This document shows positions 49,041 through 58,565 of a stretch of 58,978 nt of DNA, piece after piece (the first letter of the stretch is position 1; each line of letters opens with the position of its first letter). Origin of the DNA: an uncultured Erysipelotrichaceae bacterium (GTDB lineage Bacteria; Bacillota_I; Bacilli_A; Erysipelotrichales; Erysipelotrichaceae). A program made the position numbers and the translations under genes. The notes under the pieces are model-generated. The model was not told where the DNA came from. It did not search any database and was given only the letters and a program-made list of their open reading frames with translations. The stretch lies in the NCBI GenBank assembly GCA_945877405.1, contig CAMCSA010000010.1:1-58978 (forward strand), read 5' to 3'.

Positions 49041-49215
49041 GCAGGAAGCAAAAAAGAAAATACGTCCGTATCCGGACAAAGTAATAAAAATGCCCGTATC
49101 CGGGCAAAAACAATCGCGGGGCACGCGAGGGTAGCCTGCAGATACTTGGCTCATGAGAGCCATTGAACAGGAAGCCCCCACTTCATAATCTTTGATTTAA
49201 GTGGTGGGAGCATGT
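49041..49215 (+). ncRNA. TnpB-associated 3' RNA (omega/reRNA) and element right end
   Basis: Directly after the tnpB stop come two similar hairpins (GTCCGTATCCGGAC and GCCCGTATCCGGGC), a GC-rich segment, and the right-end hairpin CCCACTT...AAGTGGTGGG (49177-49208). This is the typical layout of the guide-like RNA that spans the 3' end of tnpB elements. With tnpB deleted it is probably a fossil. Confidence 0.55.
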
Positions 49216-49370
49216 CACTACAATATGATATATGCCCGTACTACTGAAACGCCGTGGTTTTCTTGCCATATTTTTCACCTCTTCGTATGGTCTTAGAAAT
49301 ACTCCTCTTTGTGTGGTTTCAAACTACCTTGCGTGGTTTAGAGAGTAGCCACAAATAGAACGGTCACCAT

Positions 49371-49411
49371 AAAAAACCAGGGGACGGATGCACCACTGCT
49401 CCGTCCCCTGG
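49371..49411 (-). terminator. Strong terminator after the surface operon
   Basis: CCAGGGGACGGA/TCCGTCCCCTGG, perfect 12-bp stem followed on the minus strand by six T. Confidence 0.92.
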
Positions 49412-49428
49412 GCCGCCCTGGGCCGCGA

Positions 49429-52400
49429 TTATTCTGGCGAAACGCTTATGCTTTGACCAGCAGTAAATGTATTGCCATTCAAGGTTGCAGTATAACCATC
49501 TGATATCGTATCTTCCTTAATAGATATATCCTTTGTGGTAGATACAGTCACAGTATAAGCCGTTGCTTTATCCTCGAATTCAACTGCTTCCTCACCTATC
49601 TGGGGATAGTCTGTATCCACGATCGTTGTCAATCCATTTGCTTCAAGTTGAGGCAAATCAAATGTATTCACCACCGTAGTTTCCTTTGGCAGAATATAAT
49701 GGTAATCCAGTATTCCAGTTCCACCCGCAACCGATGTATCATCATCTGTTGCAGCCTGTTCTACTCCATCAACAGTTACTTTATACGTTCTGTCTTTTAG
49801 TGCCCCATTCTCTGTCGTCTCTGTGATTGTCGTAATCGTGGTTTTTGTAACCTTTGTTGTCGTATTATACTCGATCCTTGTAATCTTCTTCTCCGTAACA
49901 ACAACTGTACTTTTGGGGAAAACTGTCATTGCATTTCCACCAGAATCTTTCAAAGTCAGATCATCACCTTTGTAAACGGCTGTCCCTGCACCTGAGAATG
50001 TAACCGTGTCGTTTTCCCGTTTAATCTCTACTGTCTGATTGTCGTCATTTAAAGCCACAGCCACGGAATTTGTATCGACAATCGGCTTACTATCGGTCGA
50101 AGTGACCACCTGTAACCCCTTTGGATATTCATAAGTATTCGTTGTTGTGGTGGTTACTTCGGTAATCTCCTGACACTGAACCTCCTGTGAATTTGCTGAG
50201 ATATCCAAGTAAATGAGATATGCTCCAATTCTTCCGTCAACTGAACCTAACGCATACTCACCGGCATTTGCAGGCACCTCAAAATAATACAGGGCACCTT
50301 TATAGCCATTCGACGAAGTACCTACACAAGTGCCAAGGTCAGGCTCCATAATCCACTTCAGATCAAAAATCAATTCTGAATCGTCATGGGTCTTACCATC
50401 AGAGCAAATATTGTTTACCGAATCCGCAAAAAGATATGCATAGGTTTCATTTCCCAAATCATAAATCTTACTGATTTGTCTGATTGCAGTAATGTCACCA
50501 TTTTCATCGCGGAATATTTGATGCAAAGAAAAGAATGTATTATTGTTCGTAAAATAGCTGCCCGCAAAGAAATTTATGAAGCCTGCTTCCTTTAAAGTAA
50601 AATCAATACAATCTCTGGGCATCTTAAAGTCATAATAATCTTCATCGTTGATAACAGCATGCGGAATTGTCACAACATTATCAACACTAATTTCCGCATC
50701 CATAAAATGAAGACCATATAAGTATCCGGTCTTACTTGCGTTTAGATGACTATGCAAAATATCTCTGGAATCCTCATACTTTTTCAGTCCCAAGGTAGTG
50801 TAGTCTATTTTTTGACTATACTGCTTACTAAGTGTTGTATTGACAGAGGTATTATTTTTATTATAGTTATCCTTAATGCGGACATACTTACCCCCTGACT
50901 GTGCTGTAATTGTCACAATTTCCAGGTTCGTTCCACCTTGAGCGGAGTACTTTTTATCTGACGCATTATTATTAGAATAATAAAGATGACTAAAGTTAAA
51001 GAAATCAGACGAGACTCGAATATCACCCGAATTCATCAGATAATTTGAGTTGGCCGAATTCGCATAGTTCGAATCCGTATATTGCGCACCACTGATGATA
51101 TAGCCTGTGTTATTGCGTTGAACCCCGTAGCCATCCTTCGTGTCTGCTGCCAGAGGGACAAAAGAATCTGGCGTCAAATAGCTGCTGTCTTCGTTGATAG
51201 TTGTTGTTGTGGTCTGCTCATAAGTGCCATTCTCATTCTCCAATTCAACGGTAGTGGCTGCCTCCATTTTTCCTTCCTGCCGGGATGCAAGCGAGCCATT
51301 AATATATTTTTCTATCACAGCTCTCGTTACATTCTTTGAAGGAGTTAACGACCAAGTACTTCCATTCAAATAAATATAATAGTACGTACGCCAAGACTTA
51401 GTATAACAGTAACCACTACTATCTATATACCATGATGTATTCCCTCCAGTTGAAATGGTAAGACTAGTATTGTCCCAACTCCGGCTCAAATTTAAGTAAT
51501 AAGTTGTCTCATTAGAGACTGTTGACAGGTAGTTATTGCTATACGTCCACAAAGATGCATTTGACTGATCCGTTGTCGTGATGTCCCCATTCTGTACGGA
51601 CAAATAAGAATCACCCGAGGAAATCGTATATTGCTCTGGCTCTGCGTTCCAGCTTTCATTGTCAAACAACAAATAGTAGTTTGTTCCATTGTTCTGACAA
51701 TAGATGCCCTTCTCGTCGATATACCACGTTGTTTCCGTGTTAGCGTCTAATCTATTATTATATCCCAGATAATACGTTGTATTCCCATCTGAATACGATA
51801 TCCTATACCCTGTTCCACTACTGGTAAAGCTCCAATGTGTCGCTTCTGCTTCTGTCTGCGTATTTGTGAAGACACCATTACTACATACCAGGTAATTCGT
51901 TCCGTCTGTAATATAATAATACTTTGTCTGCGGACTTAATGACCATTCTCCTGCATCGCTGCACGCAAGATAGTACTTTATTTCGACAGAATCACAATAA
52001 ATAAAGTTACTAGCCTTACTCCATATCGTATCGGGGGTTTGCGATATAGAAAGATCATTATTATTTCGGTTCAAGTAATACTTCGTATTATCAATATATG
52101 TAAAGATATACCCGTCTTCCGAAGTAATATCCCAGACAGATGAACTCTGGCTGAGTGTTACACCATTTGTTATTCCGCTTCCGTTCGCGGTAAGGTAGTA
52201 AGTTCCGTTTGAAATATAAGTTCCTTCATACGCGACCAGTTTTGTTTGGGTGGTAGTTACCGTTTTAGAATATGGAATCTCTTTTTCACCATACAGCAGT
52301 ACGAACGATTTATCACCAGTCGACCTTTTACTGAATGTCACGCGTCCGGCATTTGTCTCTGAATTGATACTACTATCATCATATGAAATAATATTATTAT

Positions 52401-53493
52401 TCTGCGCAGTGGTAACATTCTCTGTGACAGTCCGGTTGCCATCAATATCAATTACGACAGTTTTTTCCGTGGAATATGTAACTGGTTGTGCCTGATCATA
52501 CATTCCACTGAGTCTTGTATACAAATCCTCCATCGAAATCGATCCGCCCCAGGCATCACCAGAATCTTGATTCTGAAACTTGGATAACTTCACCACGGGC
52601 GCAGCCTGATCCACATAGACCACATCAACCGTATCTTTATATGCCTCCGTACAATACCCAACCAAAGAATAATCCGATAAATTAGATGTATAAGATAATG
52701 CGGTAACTGTACCGTCAATCTTGATGTTTGAGTCAATAACTCCCACATTCTCCACGGTTCCGTTCACATACCCCACAGCAACGCCAATGAGAGAATCACT
52801 TGTCTGTGTCTCTACGGTTAATCCGCTTATATAAAGATTTTGCACCTTATTCGTAATACTGCTATACGTATAGCTTCCGAAAGTCGCATTCGACTCATTT
52901 CCGATTGTAGCTTTATCAAGTGTTCCAACCACACCAAACAGGCCGATGATCTCCACATTTTCGACCTCATTTACATCATCTATTACTAATGTATATGGTA
53001 AATCTTTAATTGAAGTTCCGCTGCCGTTAACCTTATTAGTAACAGTTAGCCCACTAACGCTATGACCACATCCATCAAAATTACCCAAAAATGGATTTAC
53101 TGATGTGCCAATTGGAGGCAATACATAACCAGTCATATCAATATCTGCTGACAGATAAAAATATGTTGTCGGAATCGCAGTCCCTCCCTCTTCCGGTTGA
53201 TTAAAGTAGCCCATATACTGAAGCCACGCCAGATTATAAAACTGCTCTGCAGTCTTGATCTCATATGCACAGCCTTCTTCGCTGACGATATTTCCTTCTT
53301 CGTTATACTTGGCATGTTCAGGACCTGTTCCGTCACCGGATTCAAAATATTTGGTCAGATAGGTAACTGCACCATCAATCTGATTTAAGTTCACTTTATT
53401 CGAATCGTAATACCAGGCAAAAGTTCCTCCAACGAGCAGGATGAGCGCTGTACATACTACTGCAATCATGGTTGTGATTTTTGTTTTTTTCAT
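49429..53493 (-). CDS. Large surface protein with SipW-like signal and tandem trefoil-like units
   Basis: A 1354-residue exported protein, last in a three-gene operon. The N-terminal segment (MIAVVCTALILLVGGTFAWYYDS) resembles SipW-type signals of TasA-like proteins. Next is a GLUG-like beta-solenoid region (NPFLGNFDGCGHSVSGLTV; IGLFGVVGTL; VENVGVIDS). About residues 440-720 hold three tandem units of roughly 90 residues, each with repeated YYL and W positions and ending WSLSP, WNAEP or WSLTP, as in beta-trefoil lectin domains. The C-terminal half is Thr/Val-rich without an LPXTG motif or membrane anchor. AAAGGA precedes ATG 53493. Adhesion or matrix role is inference. Confidence 0.75.
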   Translation of the reverse strand: MKKTKITTMIAVVCTALILLVGGTFAWYYDSNKVNLNQIDGAVTYLTKYFESGDGTGPEHAKYNEEGNIVSEEGCAYEIKTAEQFYNLAWLQYMGYFNQPEEGGTAIPTTYFYLSADIDMTGYVLPPIGTSVNPFLGNFDGCGHSVSGLTVTNKVNGSGTSIKDLPYTLVIDDVNEVENVEIIGLFGVVGTLDKATIGNESNATFGSYTYSSITNKVQNLYISGLTVETQTSDSLIGVAVGYVNGTVENVGVIDSNIKIDGTVTALSYTSNLSDYSLVGYCTEAYKDTVDVVYVDQAAPVVKLSKFQNQDSGDAWGGSISMEDLYTRLSGMYDQAQPVTYSTEKTVVIDIDGNRTVTENVTTAQNNNIISYDDSSINSETNAGRVTFSKRSTGDKSFVLLYGEKEIPYSKTVTTTQTKLVAYEGTYISNGTYYLTANGSGITNGVTLSQSSSVWDITSEDGYIFTYIDNTKYYLNRNNNDLSISQTPDTIWSKASNFIYCDSVEIKYYLACSDAGEWSLSPQTKYYYITDGTNYLVCSNGVFTNTQTEAEATHWSFTSSGTGYRISYSDGNTTYYLGYNNRLDANTETTWYIDEKGIYCQNNGTNYYLLFDNESWNAEPEQYTISSGDSYLSVQNGDITTTDQSNASLWTYSNNYLSTVSNETTYYLNLSRSWDNTSLTISTGGNTSWYIDSSGYCYTKSWRTYYYIYLNGSTWSLTPSKNVTRAVIEKYINGSLASRQEGKMEAATTVELENENGTYEQTTTTTINEDSSYLTPDSFVPLAADTKDGYGVQRNNTGYIISGAQYTDSNYANSANSNYLMNSGDIRVSSDFFNFSHLYYSNNNASDKKYSAQGGTNLEIVTITAQSGGKYVRIKDNYNKNNTSVNTTLSKQYSQKIDYTTLGLKKYEDSRDILHSHLNASKTGYLYGLHFMDAEISVDNVVTIPHAVINDEDYYDFKMPRDCIDFTLKEAGFINFFAGSYFTNNNTFFSLHQIFRDENGDITAIRQISKIYDLGNETYAYLFADSVNNICSDGKTHDDSELIFDLKWIMEPDLGTCVGTSSNGYKGALYYFEVPANAGEYALGSVDGRIGAYLIYLDISANSQEVQCQEITEVTTTTTNTYEYPKGLQVVTSTDSKPIVDTNSVAVALNDDNQTVEIKRENDTVTFSGAGTAVYKGDDLTLKDSGGNAMTVFPKSTVVVTEKKITRIEYNTTTKVTKTTITTITETTENGALKDRTYKVTVDGVEQAATDDDTSVAGGTGILDYHYILPKETTVVNTFDLPQLEANGLTTIVDTDYPQIGEEAVEFEDKATAYTVTVSTTKDISIKEDTISDGYTATLNGNTFTAGQSISVSPE

Positions 53494-53517
53494 GCCCGTC
53501 ATTCCTTTCATTTCATA

Positions 53518-54393
53518 TTACTGTGTTGAGACAGGTGTAACCTGCAACATGCTAAGATCCCCTACAAATGACAGAAGCTGGGTCTGCCCCAACTTTCCTA
53601 CCTTAAAATTTCTTTCATGGTTTTGAAGGTACGCTGCAGTTAGATGTTTCTCGTAATCAATCTCAACATAAACATATAAGATTTCATCCTCTGTCAATTC
53701 ATAACCCGCATCGAGACTCCAGGTAATCTCATTCGTTGTCTTTGTGACTGTGTAGATTTTTCCAGATTTGGTTTGTTCAGCAAATGTATACTGCCCGCCA
53801 ATAGCATCAAAAACGACTTCTGCTTCCTCATAAATTTTCTGTGCGTTTTCCCGCGTACTCTTGTAGTCTTTTAAAGATGGGATAATAGCAAACTTAAACA
53901 CTGCTATATTTGTCAGGTAATTAATGATTTTGTTCTCCTCAATGTGAAGATCAGTGTTTGTTTCCTTTGCCTTAAGACCATACTCATCAGAACAGTATTC
54001 ACTCAGTTCGTCAGTATTTGCTCTTGACAGAGTGAACCTAAGTGCCTGTTTATCATCTACACATGTTCCGCTGACTGGAATTCTCAGGATAACAGCTGTG
54101 TCTGCATTACGCCCAAATACCGAGTCATAAGTTGACAAAGTTACATTTTCCAGTGAATTTAATACTTTATATGTTTTATTGCCGTCACTGGTGCTACGCA
54201 TAAATATGGTATAGTCCCCAAGAATCGCATCACTTTCTTCTTCAGTAATAATTTGATTTTCTTTACCGTCTGTTTTCCTGTTGTTGGAAAACCAGGAATA
54301 CGATCCAATAATAAGAAGAAAACTTGCAAGCAACAACGTAAAAGAAAGCAGCTGTGTTTTCATCCGTTTCGACCATTGATTATTTTTTCGCAT
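53518..54393 (-). CDS. Exported protein with SipW-like signal
   Basis: A 291-residue protein, second gene of the surface operon. Residues 10-33 form a signal or anchor (LLSFTLLLASFLLIIGSYSWF followed by SNNRK), with the S-Y-S-W-F-x-N-N pattern shared by the other two products. The rest is soluble and beta-rich (DYTIFMRSTSDGNKTYKVL; ILYVYVEIDYEKH). No named family; TasA/camelysin-like by signal type only. AAAGGGGG precedes the start. It ends 24 bp before the large protein. Confidence 0.7.
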   Translation of the reverse strand: MRKNNQWSKRMKTQLLSFTLLLASFLLIIGSYSWFSNNRKTDGKENQIITEEESDAILGDYTIFMRSTSDGNKTYKVLNSLENVTLSTYDSVFGRNADTAVILRIPVSGTCVDDKQALRFTLSRANTDELSEYCSDEYGLKAKETNTDLHIEENKIINYLTNIAVFKFAIIPSLKDYKSTRENAQKIYEEAEVVFDAIGGQYTFAEQTKSGKIYTVTKTTNEITWSLDAGYELTEDEILYVYVEIDYEKHLTAAYLQNHERNFKVGKLGQTQLLSFVGDLSMLQVTPVSTQ

Positions 54394-54409
54394 TAAATCG
54401 CCCCCTTTA

Positions 54410-55471
54410 TTACGTTGCGTTTTCTACGCCAACAAGTGAAAATGTTACTGCCACAGGAAAATCAATTCCTGCGGTGATTGTCTTAAGTGCCTGTGCATCA
54501 GTTCCTTCCAGCCAAACATACATATCAAGTACAAGTCCAGTACTATTGGCTGTTCCTAACATTTTTGAATTGTTCTGAGTAGTATATTCATTATCGCTCT
54601 CTGCGATTTTAACTGCTGTAATTTCTTTTATGGTTCCAGAGTCATAATAGGCAGTAATATTCGCTATATCAGCTGCCGCTGTTCCGTTAATCCCTTGATA
54701 TACGTCATCACTAGCATACATACTATTCCCTTTGCCCTCTTCTGCTTCGGGGACATAATATACAAGTACGTTACCTGTAATATGATCAACAATCGCTATT
54801 CTAAGTGCCTTCTTGATCTTATCAGCTTCTGCTTTTCCAGCATCTGTAGTTACGCTATCTGCATAACTCACAGTGATAGGATTATCAGGATTTAAATACA
54901 CATCCAAAGAACCTCTATCTGTATAAACATTAAAAGGTTGTTTATAGTAGGCGGTATGCGATTTATTGAAACTGTCTGTATAGGTCACAGCCATGTCAGC
55001 TTCCATGTCAGCTTCATTCTTACCTGTTACTTCGCCATAACCGGATACAATGGGCCTGGTAGCAATACCATCGCCACCTTCTTCCGAAGGAACAACCTCT
55101 GCTACCCATTCCTTAGCATAATACCACTTCTTACAATCTACTGTCGATATAGGATACAGGCCTTTGCTCTCATTACTGGCACTTCCTGCCACTGAATCAT
55201 AATACTCCTGGGTTGCTCTTGTTCCCAAAGCTATAAAAAGCGAAGGTGTCTGTGTTTCAGAAGTTATAGAACTATTCTGTACTGAAACCTCCTTATTATT
55301 TGCAAGCCATCCCAAAGTTAATGCACCAATTGCTACTAAAGCAACACAAAAAAACATTCCCGTTCGCAAGAATATCTTCCATTGTGATATGAGAGCATTC
55401 TTATGAGCCTCCGCAGACGCTCTATATTCTTCAGCAGTTTTATTAGAATCATTACGGTTAAACACCATCAT
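54410..55471 (-). CDS. Exported protein with cytoplasmic N-terminus and SipW-like segment
   Basis: A 353-residue protein, first gene of the operon. A charged N-terminus (NKTAEEYRASAEAHKNALIS) precedes one hydrophobic segment (MFFCVALVAIGALTLGWLAN) ending in the W-x-x-N-N pattern. The exterior part is beta-rich with repeated S-Y-A-D and Y-Y segments. Residues 1-95 are similar to the chimeric ORF at 41431. The start at 55471 is eight bases after AGGAAG; the longer frame from 55555 has no site. Function unknown. Confidence 0.7.
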   Translation of the reverse strand: MMVFNRNDSNKTAEEYRASAEAHKNALISQWKIFLRTGMFFCVALVAIGALTLGWLANNKEVSVQNSSITSETQTPSLFIALGTRATQEYYDSVAGSASNESKGLYPISTVDCKKWYYAKEWVAEVVPSEEGGDGIATRPIVSGYGEVTGKNEADMEADMAVTYTDSFNKSHTAYYKQPFNVYTDRGSLDVYLNPDNPITVSYADSVTTDAGKAEADKIKKALRIAIVDHITGNVLVYYVPEAEEGKGNSMYASDDVYQGINGTAAADIANITAYYDSGTIKEITAVKIAESDNEYTTQNNSKMLGTANSTGLVLDMYVWLEGTDAQALKTITAGIDFPVAVTFSLVGVENAT

Positions 55472-55585
55472 AATTAACTCTTCCTTTTGGGGGCATTTTC
55501 TCAATTGTAAAATACCTTGTCCTTTGGTAATGTTTATATTTATTCCTGACAGCAAATTTGATTAAAATCACACTTCAATGCGTAA

Positions 55586-55614
55586 ATACTATCAAAAAAT
55601 CCACCAAAAATCAA
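55586..55614 (-). promoter_or_regulatory. Candidate promoter of the surface operon
   Basis: Minus-strand TTGATT and TAGTAT with a 17-bp spacer, about 115 bp before the first start codon. Confidence 0.35.
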
Positions 55615-55754
55615 GAAAACTGCATTATCCATTGTGAGAATCAAATACTTATTATGCATATAATACTACCAACAGGACTCCCCGCATCTCGCAACGATGT
55701 GCCCCAGGTATAGTGTCTTTCTTTCAATTAGCTGTCATCAAAATGACGCCTCCA

Positions 55755-55835
55755 CTTCCCGTCAAATATATAGAGCTGAATTTGTCCATGAAGCAGTGCG
55801 TGCAGACGGATCTGACGGATAAAGTACTCTATATT
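55755..55835 (+). pseudogene. 27-codon fragment of an EAL-domain gene
   Basis: The frame reads LPVKYIELNLSMKQCVQTDL and onward TDKVLY, matching residues of the EAL protein at 43073 (LPIEYIELNLSMKQCVQMDL). The DNA differs at many third positions, so it derives from a different homologue rather than a recent copy. Both sides are unrelated sequence. Confidence 0.75.
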
Positions 55836-55903
55836 TTTCCAGACCACTTCCTCATCAAATTCTTTTTGGAATTTCACGACCTGTCTCTGTGACTCTTCGG
55901 AAC

Positions 55904-56317
55904 CTATTCGTGATAATTCTCGTAATATCCGGCTATCCTGTTTTTTAATCTTTCAAACAATGGATAGTATATTTTCACAATATCTTCAAACTTTTCCATC
56001 GCAAGACTTCCATCATAGTCATGAGCCAATTGATTTCTTACACGAAGCATCTGCATCCACTGATCACTATCAATGATTCTATTCACAAATGCCTGCTGCA
56101 AGGTTTCTCTTGGAGAACCTGTTGCAAAGTCAAGAACTTCCATCTGCTTCACCAGGATATCCTTCATGACCTTCCATGCAATATCAAATGTCAAATTAAA
56201 ATTTAATACGGTTCCTTCTAAAACAAAATCCTTTTTGGGGTCTGCATATCTGCTTTTTTCAAGATTCTTCAAACTTTTGCAAAAAGTATTGTAGCGATTA
56301 ATATATTTGTTTTCCAT
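55904..56317 (-). CDS. HEPN toxin of a type VII HEPN/MNT pair (HepT-like)
   Basis: A 137-residue all-helical HEPN protein of the nucleotidyltransferase-substrate-binding group. The catalytic R-x4-H-x-Y motif is present as RNQLAHDY near residue 98. Family members are RNases neutralised by AMP addition from the partner. GGAGG lies 12 bases before ATG 56317; the longer frame upstream overlaps the partner and is not used. It overlaps the partner's 3' end by 20 bp, a coupled pair. Confidence 0.8.
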   Translation of the reverse strand: MENKYINRYNTFCKSLKNLEKSRYADPKKDFVLEGTVLNFNLTFDIAWKVMKDILVKQMEVLDFATGSPRETLQQAFVNRIIDSDQWMQMLRVRNQLAHDYDGSLAMEKFEDIVKIYYPLFERLKNRIAGYYENYHE

Positions 56318-56579
56318 ATTTTTGTATATCCTCCAATAAATATTCGTTCCGAATACTATCATAGTCAAAAATATCAATTTTGCGAAGCGTGTCAATTTCC
56401 TCCAGATCTTTTTCCAGTTTCAATATATCACCACATCCATACACTACAAAATCAATATCACTGGTCGGCAATGCTGTTCCGGTTGCAAACGAGCCAAACA
56501 AATCCAGTCTTCTGACCCCATTTTTTCTACAAATACGCTCCACTTGTTCAATTAGTTCCCGAATCGGCATTACATTCAT
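56298..56579 (-). CDS. MNT nucleotidyltransferase antitoxin (MntA-like)
   Basis: A 93-residue minimal nucleotidyltransferase. The motif LDLFGSFATGTALPTSDIDF gives G-S and D-x-D, the catalytic signature. The start at 56579 has AAGGAAGGG; a 66-codon upstream extension reads through untranslated sequence. Expected to AMPylate the HEPN toxin encoded downstream. Confidence 0.82.
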   Translation of the reverse strand: MNVMPIRELIEQVERICRKNGVRRLDLFGSFATGTALPTSDIDFVVYGCGDILKLEKDLEEIDTLRKIDIFDYDSIRNEYLLEDIQKYGKQIY

Positions 56580-56918
56580 TTTTTCCCTTCCTTTATTAAG
56601 TAATAACATCCACCGGGGACAGACAAAAAGCCATTTTCTTCGTCCCCTTTGGCTCATTTTCTCTCTATTATATCTGTATTTTATCAAATCCTTGAAAGAA
56701 TGCAATCGTACATACGTATGTGCCTTTGATTTGTCTTCCCCAGTCATCATCATTAACGAGGAGAGCGCAATTGGCACCGATTTTATGAGCTCCAGACGTT
56801 GTAATGATTCTGCTTTCTTTCAAATGTACTTGTTGCCAAAGTCTGCTCTCCTCCTACAGGGCTGTCTGTTGTTGCAGCGTCCTTTCCCCGCCAGGGCAGG
56901 ACATTGGATCTATCCCCT
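56580..56918. other. Region without a recognisable gene
   Basis: About 340 bp with no coding signal, repeat or promoter that I can support. Confidence 0.4.
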
Positions 56919-57510
56919 TCAAAATATAATATGGATACCTTTACTCATAATTTGATCCTCCATTTCTTCACAACTCAAAGATATTTCGTTGCTCTTTAAG
57001 TCATATATCCGGGTTCCCAAAATTTTAATATTACCATTTCCGCCAAACTTTAATACTTCTACCAACGATTCCCTATCTGTGACATATTTTTCTGCATATA
57101 AAATCTGTACCAGCTTTGGTGTGCTGAATATGATAATCTTTTTTCCCTGAAACTGGCGATTCGTTTTCTTAAACAGCCCATCTATCTTTCCTGCTGCTTC
57201 TTTATCATCTGTAATGATGCAAAACTTTCCATCTTCTTCACCTGGAAGCTGCGACAGAATATGTAGACAAATCACAAGCAATTCTTTGCCAAGGTTATCT
57301 CCTGACTCCTTATTGGCCCTTACCGAATAAAAGAATTTATTATATACTCCTCCCTATATTGTCCAGATTCCGTCCCTTCATCACCACATCGTTCAAGGCT
57401 TCATCTTTATCAAGCGTTTTTGCGAAAGTGCTTACAGGGACCTTCATCATCCTCACAGACCAGACCAGGATATTGTTAATGGTAGCATTTGTACTAAAGC
57501 AAATCTCCAT
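56919..57510 (-). pseudogene. Frameshifted protein of unknown family
   Basis: An ATG at 57510 (GGAG upstream, stop-start overlap TAATG with the previous gene) opens MEICFSTNATINNILVWSV through GRNLDNI and then runs into a stop. Removing one G from the GGG at 57352-57354 restores the frame into GGVYNKFFYSVRANKESGDN and on to the end at 56919 (FCIITDDKEAAGKI; KIIIFSTPKLVQIL). The full protein would be about 196 residues. TDDKEA recalls PIN-like nucleases but this is weak. Confidence 0.6.
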
Positions 57511-58161
57511 TACTCCTGTCCAGCAATCACGAACCGTTCCCTGACTTCTTCAATGTATTTTCTTACGTTCTGCCCCCAGCTGTTCTTTTAAAATCTGTAT
57601 TTCTTGTTCGGCATGATTAGCTCTCTCTTCTGCAAAAACGGCTCGCAAGCGCTCTCTTTCGGTGTTCGCCTGTTCTTCTTTCCGTCCCTGTCTGATCAGC
57701 ATTTTTTCCCATTCTATCATTTTCATATAGTTTAACGACACCTCCCTGTGCTGTTTTACTGCATTAACCATCTGATCTATACTTTTCAAGCTGTCATTGA
57801 CGGCGTTTTGTCGTCGTATGTTCCATATAATGCAGTAACTGGCATACTTCTTTCGGCGGGTTTCCCGCTGTTCCTTTTGTGTATCCGTCACATCCTCTCC
57901 CCAAGTGAGTGTGCCATCCTTGTCAACGGTGTAATTGCCAATCCGGTAGGCACAGGTTGGTATCCTCATGTATTCTGCCTTTTCACCCAGGATTTCTCTG
58001 ATTTCCTTTACCAATTCCTTCCGATCTCTTTCCCGAAGGTCAAAGCTGACTGGCTGTTTCTGCTCTATGGCTTGGCAGAATTCCTCGAATCCCATGTGAC
58101 CACTCTGCTTCATCATCTCGCTTGCTGTGTTTAATTCTTCCTTTGTCCAATCTCTGCTCAT
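57510..58161 (-). pseudogene. Frameshifted mobile-element-associated protein
   Basis: Starts at 58161 (GGAGG, spacing 8) with SRDWTKEELNTASEMMKQSG. It continues into a domain common on conjugative elements of Clostridia (DRKELVKEIREILGEK; YRIGNYTVDKDGTLTWGE), then a charged coiled-coil tail. One frame ends at 57550 (AERKKIH), but dropping one A from the AAAA run gives KKYIEEVRERFVIAGQE and a stop at 57512-57510 that overlaps the next start. I read this as a one-base insertion. Function unknown. Confidence 0.5.
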
Positions 58162-58565
58162 CTGCAAATCCTCCATTTCGTTTTGGTAGGTGTATATTCG
58201 CTCTGATGGCAGAGAATAGCAAGTTGATTTCAACACATAATTACCACAAAAAAGTGTGCCACAGACTGTGAATAATTCTATCGGTTCTCGAAGACAAGCA
58301 ATATATCCTTCATGCCCGATCTGTACAGAAAATCCCAACATAAAACCCACCGCCAGTTTACCGCACTCACATAGCGGTCTATTTGAACCCTCACCGCTTT
58401 GGACAGATTCAATTTCTGTATTTCTGTAAACGCCACATAGTCTGTACCTGTTAAACAATCCCTAATAGTGTCATGATACATCCATATAAGTGATGATGCA
58501 GGAATGTTCCTGAATTAACGAGTCTGAAGAAACCTCAGGTTTTCCAGACTTCCTTGGAGGTATGT
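58162..58565. other. Remnant and IS66 left-end region
   Basis: 404 bp. On the minus strand two different frames are open without convincing starts, suggesting a decayed gene. Near 58530-58555 a hairpin AGTCTG...CAGACT precedes the IS66 gene, and TAAGTGATGATG at about 58488 resembles GTAAGTGATGGG at about 58954. Confidence 0.35.

Noticed and set aside
57550-58458. 302-residue frame starting at 58458
   Set aside because: The first 99 codons lack an RBS and look non-coding; a strong RBS supports the start at 58161.
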